Positions 58,691-64,000 of a stretch of DNA of 64,000 nt are shown here, piece after piece. This DNA comes from Streptococcus anginosus subsp. whileyi MAS624. GTDB taxonomy: Bacteria > Bacillota > Bacilli > Lactobacillales > Streptococcaceae. Each line of letters begins with the position of its first letter. Within the stretch, counting starts at the first letter, position 1. A model generated the notes under the pieces. That model saw only the letters and a program-made list of their open reading frames with translations. It was not told the DNA's origin and did not search any database. The stretch lies in NCBI RefSeq assembly GCF_000478925.1, contig NZ_AP013072.1, forward strand, positions 1,528,501 through 1,592,500, read 5' to 3'. The position numbers and the translations under genes were made by a program.

Positions 58691-60034
58691 TTATTGAATC
58701 GCTTCAGCGCCGCCCATTTCTTCTTTGTACAACTTCGTATCATACATCTTAATAAATGGATACCAAATCACAAAGGCAGACAGAGCACAAACAAGTGCAA
58801 CTACGAAAGCACCAATATTACCACCTGAACCAACATAAGCTCCAAGACCAATAGGTGTTGGCCATGGTGTTTGGGCAATTGCTTTACCAGCTAGTCCAAG
58901 TTGGACAGACCAGTAACCAATTGAAGCAGAGACGATTGGAGCCAAAATAAACGGAATGGTCAACATTGGATTATACACAATTGGTAGACCAAAGATAAGG
59001 GGTTCGTTGATGTTGAAAATAGCTGGACCCATAGCTGCTTTTCCAAGCATACGTAATTGATCTGACTTCGCACGGAAAGCAATATAGAAGCAAAGCAATA
59101 AGGTCGCACCAGAACCACCGATTGTTACATAAGAGTTGGTAAATTCACCTGCATAAGCAATGAATTTGCCGTCAACGTTTTGTGCCATATTAGCAAGCAA
59201 GATCGGACTAACCAGTCCCATAACGATATTAGCACCGTGAATACCGACAATCCAAAGAGCATGAACCAATAAGTAAATCACAACGATACCTAGCCATGTA
59301 TTAGTGATATGGCTAACAAAGGCAAACGGAATTGCAATAACTTTATAAATATCTGTACCAAATAGGATAAAGATACCGTTAATGAAGAGTACTGCAAATG
59401 CAATGACAAAACCTGGAATGAGGGCTGTAAATGAACGAGCAACTCCTTCTGGAACAGCTTCAGGCATCTTGATGACCCAATTCTTCTGCACACAAAGGCG
59501 ATACAGTTGCACAGCGAGAATGGACATCAGAATCGCAGTAAACATACCTGATGTAGACAGACGTGTCAAACTATCTCCGCCAACAGACCAGCCACCAATT
59601 GTTGTTTTTCCTGTAACGGCTGAAATCACTCCTTTTGAATAAGTTAATTCAGGAATGGTCAAAAAGTAAGCAAATACCGCTAACAGACCACCATTAAGTG
59701 GATTGAGGTTGAGCCCTTCTTCTTCGACATAAATTTTTGTGTATTCATACCCAATAACAATGGCAAAGTAGAGAGACAAGATTCCCATTGTACACTTATA
59801 AGCCAGCAAGTAGAGAGCTTGGATCTTATCAAAAGAATTCGCCCACAAATCAACAATAAATTGAAGATTAAAGGCTTGCGGTATAACACTAAGAACCAAG
59901 AAAGCAGACCCTACGATTGTAAAGGGAATGCTGGCCATCCCGGCAGCAACAATAGCACGAACAGGACGCCAAGTAGAGACTTTCCCCATTGGTCCCATGA
60001 GGTACTTTTCTAGAAATTCAAACAATTTATTCAT
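58691..60034 (-). CDS. celB: PTS cellobiose-type EIIC permease
   Basis: This 447-residue membrane protein transports the sugar and passes it to EIIB for phosphorylation. It belongs to the lactose/cellobiose EIIC group, with about ten hydrophobic segments. Typical parts are FNINEPLIFGLPIVYNPMLT near residue 340, and VGIHGANIVMGLVSPIL near residue 265. The position at the end of an operon with lactose/cellobiose-type EIIA and EIIB genes fixes the family. Cellobiose or another beta-glucoside is the likely sugar. I see no phospho-beta-glucosidase gene in the window. Confidence 0.88.
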   Translation of the reverse strand: MNKLFEFLEKYLMGPMGKVSTWRPVRAIVAAGMASIPFTIVGSAFLVLSVIPQAFNLQFIVDLWANSFDKIQALYLLAYKCTMGILSLYFAIVIGYEYTKIYVEEEGLNLNPLNGGLLAVFAYFLTIPELTYSKGVISAVTGKTTIGGWSVGGDSLTRLSTSGMFTAILMSILAVQLYRLCVQKNWVIKMPEAVPEGVARSFTALIPGFVIAFAVLFINGIFILFGTDIYKVIAIPFAFVSHITNTWLGIVVIYLLVHALWIVGIHGANIVMGLVSPILLANMAQNVDGKFIAYAGEFTNSYVTIGGSGATLLLCFYIAFRAKSDQLRMLGKAAMGPAIFNINEPLIFGLPIVYNPMLTIPFILAPIVSASIGYWSVQLGLAGKAIAQTPWPTPIGLGAYVGSGGNIGAFVVALVCALSAFVIWYPFIKMYDTKLYKEEMGGAEAIQ

Positions 60035-60073
60035 AATATATCCTCCTATGATGTTTGAAATATAATTTATAAA

Positions 60074-60580
60074 CTAACGTTGAACAGTGGCAATATATTC
60101 TTGAATGCGTTTATATTGCTTATCTGTATGATGATGAATCCGACTTAATTTTCTTAACATGAGAATGGCTAAAAATAGCCCCAATAAAAGCACAACCGTT
60201 AAAACGGTTACAGTGGTTGTACTAATCGAAAAAAATGGAAAAAGGAAATGATACTGTCCCACAAAAACAATTATCAGTAGCAAAACATTTGCTAAAGCAG
60301 AAATATTGTAAAAGAACCGCGTTAATGTCGCTTCTTTTTGATAAACAGTGTACATTCGTGTTTGTTCCCACATTGCCAACGCCGCTAGAACAGTTAGCAA
60401 CAAAGGCAACAGCAAAACTAAACCAGCCTTTGAAAGATACAGCATTAGCATCCAATAAAGATTAGCAAAGAAGAAAAATGCTGTCGCGTAGCGGACTGAA
60501 AAGTAACGCGTGTAGTACATGTTTTTTATTGCTGCTTCTTTTCGTCTTGCTTCTAGTTCTTGTTTTTCTTTTTCAGTCAT
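60074..60580 (-). CDS. Membrane protein of the cel operon, function unknown
   Basis: This protein of about 168 residues has a charged N terminus (MTEKEKQELEARRKEAAIK) and four hydrophobic segments between residues 30 and 150. I do not recognise a family. A gene of unknown function occupies the same place in related streptococcal cel operons. The ATG at 60580 follows AAAGGGG at good spacing; a longer in-frame start lacks a site. It lies between the EIIA and EIIC genes with gaps of 22 and 39 bases, so it is co-transcribed. Confidence 0.7.
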   Translation of the reverse strand: MTEKEKQELEARRKEAAIKNMYYTRYFSVRYATAFFFFANLYWMLMLYLSKAGLVLLLPLLLTVLAALAMWEQTRMYTVYQKEATLTRFFYNISALANVLLLIIVFVGQYHFLFPFFSISTTTVTVLTVVLLLGLFLAILMLRKLSRIHHHTDKQYKRIQEYIATVQR

Positions 60581-60602
60581 ATTTTCCCCTTTCATTCCTT
60601 TT

Positions 60603-60920
60603 TTACTTTTCAATCTTTCGATAAAGACTGAGCATTTCAAGTGCTACCTCACGCAAGGTCATAGTTGTCATCAAATGATCCTGAGCATGCACCATGATAA
60701 TTTCAATTTTGATTTCCGTTCCACTTGCGTATTCTTGTAGCAAATTTGTTTGTGCATGATGGGCTTCCAATAGCTCTGCATTGGCAGCTTCTAACTTTTC
60801 AGCAGCTTCATCATAATTCCCTTCGCGCATATCGGCGAAAGCTTCGTGAACCGTTGCCCTTGCTGAACCACTATGCAAGATAATTTCAAAAGCTGCCACT
60901 TGTAATTCTTCCTGATTCAT
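60603..60920 (-). CDS. celC: PTS lactose/cellobiose-type EIIA
   Basis: This 105-residue all-helical phosphocarrier passes phosphate from HPr to EIIB. With the ATG at 60920, His78 in MVHAQDHLMTT and Asp81 fall exactly where the active-site residues of lactose-type EIIA lie. LEAHHAQTNLLQEYASG is also typical. AGGAG lies seven bases before the ATG; an in-frame TTG at 60926 is less likely. The gene follows the regulator gene by 12 bases. Confidence 0.92.
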   Translation of the reverse strand: MNQEELQVAAFEIILHSGSARATVHEAFADMREGNYDEAAEKLEAANAELLEAHHAQTNLLQEYASGTEIKIEIIMVHAQDHLMTTMTLREVALEMLSLYRKIEK

Positions 60921-60932
60921 AGACAATCTCCT

Positions 60933-62924
60933 TTACTTTATTTTTAAAAATAACTGTTTAAACTCTGCAAATGACTGACAATTAAAGATCTGTTTTTGCA
61001 AACCAGGCTGCTCTAACAAATCCACAATCTTAGATGTCAACGTCGCCATTCCTTCATTTCCATAGATAGCCGGCGATGGAAGAAAGATGAGTCGAATATG
61101 AGGATTTTCTTCATTCCACTGAAGACCGTTTTTTACAATAGCAACACCGATTTTATGATTCTTTGCAATGGGCTTAATCGGATGCGGCACCGCGATTTGC
61201 TCTGAGAAAATAACTGAACTCATTTTTTCACGCTGCTTCATTAAATCCTGCATACAAGAAACGAAATCCTGCTCTTCACCTTGTCCCATTTGGCTCAGCA
61301 ACTCTTGTAAGATGACCTCTTTTGTCGCATCCTGCATGAGAATAAAACAAGACGGAGAGAAATATTCATCAAAAATATTTTCTTTCGTTGTAGTGGCTGT
61401 TGGTGTTAAATCTGCCTTCAAATGACTTTCTACTGGCTTCAGCTGAGCCATTCTATGTTTTATCTCTTTTAGCTCTTCTGAATTTAAAAAGATGCTGACA
61501 GTAAAAACAGGAACACTGAAGACCAGATTGGATAAATCAATGGATGAAATGATAAAATCAATATTTTTCAGACGTTCATCACTCAACTCATAATAGCCAA
61601 TTACATCCACAATGTGGACTAAGTTGCCCAGTTCATTATCAATGCGATTTTTCAGCATTTGCGCTGATCCATAGCCCGTTGCACAAATCACCAAGATATT
61701 AAATTTTTGCTTTTCCTTTAACCGCTCCAAGGCAGCCATGCAATGCAAGGCTACATAAGCCACTTCATCATCAGATAAGTTTTCCTTGGAAAAAATCGGC
61801 ATGGCCTGCAAGAGCTCTCTTGTCATCGCTAAAACAGATGAATATTGCTGCTGAATGTCATTTAAAAGAGGATTTTCCAGCACCACATGATTTTGCAAAC
61901 GTACAAGCAAGGTAACTAAATGCGTGACAACTCCCTCAACTAACTGGAAGTCATGTTGAAATTGATAATCCTTGACATGCTCGACCTGCTCTAATGCTTC
62001 TAGTAACTGCCTGCGGATTTCTTGGTTTATATCCTTCTTTGCATATTGATTATCTTGGCAAGAAGCTTTTGAAATCAAATGGAGCGTGATATAGTCCACT
62101 TCTTCTTTGGGAAATTCCAGCCCAGTTGCCAAATATACTCTGTGTAAAATTTTCTCAGCAATCTTTCGCTCTGCCAGATAATTTTCTTGATTCCAATTTT
62201 CAATTTGATTGATTTGAAAACCTTCCGCAATTCGTTTAAAAGAAAGAGCGATGTGAATCACCAAGTTTTGAATGACAAAATCTGACAACTTTAAGTGACC
62301 TTCGCGGCATTCATCCAGCACAATAATCGTCAATTCTTCTAAACTGATTTGCCGACCAGGAACTTCAATCGTGATGTAATTATGCAAACTTTGAAAGAAA
62401 TTATCACGGAAAAAATAATCCATGATAAACCGACGCTTGTTGCGCTCACTTCCCTTTACATAAACACCCCGATTGGCTTTACTTTCGATTTGTAAGTCAT
62501 ACTTTGCCAAGTATTTTCTGATTTTCTTAAAATCCGCTGACAAGGTTGACCGACTGACAAATAATTCTTCTGCCAAGTTGTCAAAATAAAGCTTCTCTTG
62601 CTCAAAAAGCAATTTGTTTAAAATATAATTGTAACGATCTTCTATATTTTCAGTCTTAGCAGCATTTACCTCTGTCAACAGTTCAGCTTGTATAAAATCC
62701 TGACAAAGAGCTTTATCTTGCAGTTCTAACTTATAGCCATAGCCTTGCTTGGCAATAATTTTCCAGCCTATTTCATGAGGGTTCCAGTCCATCAAGGATT
62801 TCAGATAAGTTCTTATCGTACGATCAGAGCAAGAAAGCTGACTAGCTAATTCCTTACTTGTAATATAATGGTCTTTATTTTCCAACAAAGATTGAAGAAT
62901 CAATTTTTCTTTCTGATGTAGCAA
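60933..62924 (-). CDS. celR: PRD-containing transcriptional activator with EIIB and EIIA domains (CelR/LicR-like)
   Basis: This 663-residue regulator controls the PTS operon in which it lies. Its domains in order are an N-terminal HTH (about 1-60, SKELASQLSCSDRTIRTYLK), a second HTH (90-165, FVSRSTLSADFKKIRKYLAK), PRD1 (about 190-280), PRD2 (about 300-400), an EIIB-like domain with Cys in ILVICATGYGSAQML near residue 420, and a C-terminal EIIA-like domain with His in IAVPHPIKP near residue 583. PTS phosphorylation of these sites should set its activity. It lies between the EIIB and EIIA genes, a layout known in streptococcal cel operons. Confidence 0.88.
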   Translation of the reverse strand: MLHQKEKLILQSLLENKDHYITSKELASQLSCSDRTIRTYLKSLMDWNPHEIGWKIIAKQGYGYKLELQDKALCQDFIQAELLTEVNAAKTENIEDRYNYILNKLLFEQEKLYFDNLAEELFVSRSTLSADFKKIRKYLAKYDLQIESKANRGVYVKGSERNKRRFIMDYFFRDNFFQSLHNYITIEVPGRQISLEELTIIVLDECREGHLKLSDFVIQNLVIHIALSFKRIAEGFQINQIENWNQENYLAERKIAEKILHRVYLATGLEFPKEEVDYITLHLISKASCQDNQYAKKDINQEIRRQLLEALEQVEHVKDYQFQHDFQLVEGVVTHLVTLLVRLQNHVVLENPLLNDIQQQYSSVLAMTRELLQAMPIFSKENLSDDEVAYVALHCMAALERLKEKQKFNILVICATGYGSAQMLKNRIDNELGNLVHIVDVIGYYELSDERLKNIDFIISSIDLSNLVFSVPVFTVSIFLNSEELKEIKHRMAQLKPVESHLKADLTPTATTTKENIFDEYFSPSCFILMQDATKEVILQELLSQMGQGEEQDFVSCMQDLMKQREKMSSVIFSEQIAVPHPIKPIAKNHKIGVAIVKNGLQWNEENPHIRLIFLPSPAIYGNEGMATLTSKIVDLLEQPGLQKQIFNCQSFAEFKQLFLKIK

Positions 62925-62979
62925 TACAGTCCTCCTTCCGCATTTATAAGAACTATTTTACCCTTTTTGAGCTGAAACT

Positions 62980-63294
62980 TTAAATGTTTTCCAAGATAAG
63001 ATTTGCCATTTTTTCAATTCCCATTGGAATAGGAATGTAGGCTTGCGGAGGAATTTGTACAATAGGTTTGCCGACTTTTGCTCCAGCTTCCTCAAATTGC
63101 TTGAAATACATTTTTGTTTGAGGACTAATGAGATAAAGATCAAATTCAGCAGCGGCAATAGCTTTCCCACCTTCTGTCGCACTAATAGCATCTACTTCAA
63201 TGTCATGCCCTTTGCTCTTTAAAAATTCCGTTGTTTTCTTTGCCATCAAAGAAGATGACATACCTGCTGCACAGATAATCAATGCTTTAGCCAT
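62980..63294 (-). CDS. celA: PTS lactose/cellobiose-type EIIB
   Basis: This 104-residue cytosolic phosphocarrier has the active cysteine Cys8 in LIICAAGMSSSLMAKK, and the tyrosine-phosphatase-like fold is evident from EFDLYLISPQTKMYFKQ. It receives phosphate from EIIA and transfers it to the sugar carried by EIIC. As the first gene of the operon it lies behind a promoter overlapped by a cre-like site. A strong Shine-Dalgarno (AAGGAGAAAAT) precedes the ATG. Confidence 0.92.
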   Translation of the reverse strand: MAKALIICAAGMSSSLMAKKTTEFLKSKGHDIEVDAISATEGGKAIAAAEFDLYLISPQTKMYFKQFEEAGAKVGKPIVQIPPQAYIPIPMGIEKMANLILENI

Positions 63295-63334
63295 AAGATT
63301 TTCTCCTTATAAATAAAATTTATTTTATAAATTC

Positions 63335-63340
63335 ATTATA
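63335..63340 (-). promoter_or_regulatory. -10 box of the cel operon
   Basis: The minus strand reads TATAAT, 41 bases before the EIIB ATG. The 17-base spacer is mostly the cre-like site, and the -35 (TGGAAG) is weak, which fits an activator-dependent promoter. Confidence 0.6.
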
Positions 63341-63342
63341 GA

Positions 63343-63357
63343 TGAAAACGATTACAA
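63343..63357 (-). promoter_or_regulatory. cre site (CcpA catabolite repression) in the cel promoter
   Basis: The minus strand reads TTGTAATCGTTTTCA, matching the cre consensus WTGNAANCGNWWWCA. It lies between the -35 and -10 boxes, where CcpA binding should block transcription when glucose is present. Confidence 0.8.
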
Positions 63358-63411
63358 CTTCCATCTTATTTTTTTCCGTAGTGAAACGGAAATATTTCCT
63401 TAGTTACTTTT

Positions 63412-63651
63412 TTACTTATATTTTAATTTATAATAGAGAATGGTTCCTGATAAAACCAAAGACACGCTATTTGCCATAATTAAAGGCAAATCTTCAATCA
63501 CCAAGCCATGAAACAGCCACAAAGCAATACCGACAACTTGCATCAGATACATGCCAAGCGCAATAGACTCTGTATCCTTGGTTTTAATGACTTTTATTAC
63601 CTGCGGTAAAAAAGCAAAAGTAGTTAATACAGCAGCAATCGTTCCAATCAT
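63412..63651 (-). CDS. SemiSWEET sugar transporter (MtN3/saliva family)
   Basis: This 79-residue membrane protein has three hydrophobic segments, a single triple-helix bundle as in bacterial SemiSWEETs. The family signature PQ motif is in AFLPQVIKVIKTKDTESIAL near residue 16, and the third helix has NSVSLVLSGTILYYKLKYK. Such proteins act as homodimers that move sugars down their gradient. The gene lies just upstream of the cel operon, separated by its promoter. A terminator precedes it, but I see no promoter of its own. Confidence 0.88.
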   Translation of the reverse strand: MIGTIAAVLTTFAFLPQVIKVIKTKDTESIALGMYLMQVVGIALWLFHGLVIEDLPLIMANSVSLVLSGTILYYKLKYK

Positions 63652-63666
63652 ATTTTCTCCCTTTCT

Positions 63667-63698
63667 AAAAACGAAGCTAGAAAACTCTAGCCTCGTTT
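63667..63698 (-). terminator. Terminator between the 79-residue gene and the SemiSWEET gene
   Basis: On the minus strand AAACGAGGCTAGA and CTAGCTTCGTTT pair with one mismatch around a short loop, followed by TTTTAG. Confidence 0.75.
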
Positions 63699-63746
63699 CT
63701 TTCTTACTTGCTCTATTACATATGGAAAGATAAATGCATCTTCCTA

Positions 63747-63986
63747 TTACAAAATATTCACCAGTCCTGGATATTTGGATAAGACAACTACATCTTTCTT
63801 TTCTAGATTGAAAGTAGCCATTATCAGCTCCCGAATCTTCACATCATTGATGTCACTGTCTACGACAAAACCGTCTGCATTTTTTAACTTAATGGTTAAA
63901 TGCTGGGTGATAGCTGGATTGCTAGCCAAATCCGGTACTGCCACACCCTTAGAAAATTTGATGACATAGGTTATTTTTTTACTCAT
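63747..63986 (-). CDS. Small protein of unknown function, 79 residues
   Basis: I do not recognise this protein. It begins MSKKITYVIKFSKGVAVPDL and ends VVVLSKYPGLVNIL. It is soluble and beta/alpha mixed, with alternating hydrophobic strands and a helix near residues 48-62 (DVKIRELIMATFNLEKKDVV). It has no membrane segment or cysteine. The ATG follows GGAG. It is the last gene visible, and its upstream region is cut off. The neighbourhood suggests a link to sugar uptake, but that is only guilt by association. Confidence 0.65.
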   Translation of the reverse strand: MSKKITYVIKFSKGVAVPDLASNPAITQHLTIKLKNADGFVVDSDINDVKIRELIMATFNLEKKDVVVLSKYPGLVNIL

Positions 63987-64000
63987 GATAATCTCCGATT

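Overview
The window is chromosomal DNA from a low-GC, naturally transformable Streptococcus. An oral mitis/sanguinis-type species is the best guess from gene content; the species is not resolved. The support is rexAB, rqcH (PavA-like), ezrA, ftsEX, murMN, prsA, coiA with an exact com-box, a yybP-ykoY Mn2+ riboswitch ahead of a P-type ATPase, and T-box leaders. Most of it is core genome, with one recent mobile element and several broken genes.

Layout. 1-6.8 kb: the 5' part of rexA (cut by the window edge), rexB, and a two-gene ABC exporter. 7.0-12.5 kb: a com-box PC4-like gene, a small hypothetical gene, a T-box-controlled trpXYZ uptake operon whose trpX is frameshifted, and rqcH. 12.5-12.94 kb: a noncoding 41-bp tandem array between convergent genes. 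13-20.2 kb: alsS-alsD, a permease-TPR pair and a two-component system. 20.5-31.7 kb: pgl, then ezrA, gyrB, a HAD gene, a DJ-1 gene, rodA, a YeiH-type protein and dinG. 31.8-35.3 kb: a metallo-beta-lactamase-fold gene, ftsX, ftsE and prfB with its programmed frameshift. 35.5-39.7 kb: a decayed HAD pseudogene next to a metallophosphoesterase gene split by a complete antisense group II intron. 39.7-44 kb: DUF2785, the riboswitch-controlled cation ATPase, a frameshifted small membrane gene and DUF1934. 44.2-48.8 kb: HD phosphohydrolase, HAD phosphatase, murM and murN in one operon. 48.9-58.4 kb: an ABC exporter, alaS behind an Ala-type T-box with a LURP-one gene between, prsA, an O-methyltransferase, pepF and coiA. 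58.7-64 kb: a cellobiose-type PTS operon with a cre site, its PRD regulator, a SemiSWEET gene and a small gene of unknown function.

Themes. Regulation is mostly RNA-based: two T-boxes, a riboswitch with an overlapping terminator, and the prfB frameshift. Two genes lie behind com-boxes. Three genes have a -10 box 6-9 bases before the ATG and no Shine-Dalgarno, which suggests leaderless mRNAs. Four loci are disrupted: trpX by an apparent 5-bp slippage deletion, a HAD gene by a frameshift and a stop, the metallophosphoesterase by the intron, and a small membrane gene by a homopolymer shift. The least explained items are the 41-bp array and the 79-residue gene at the right edge.
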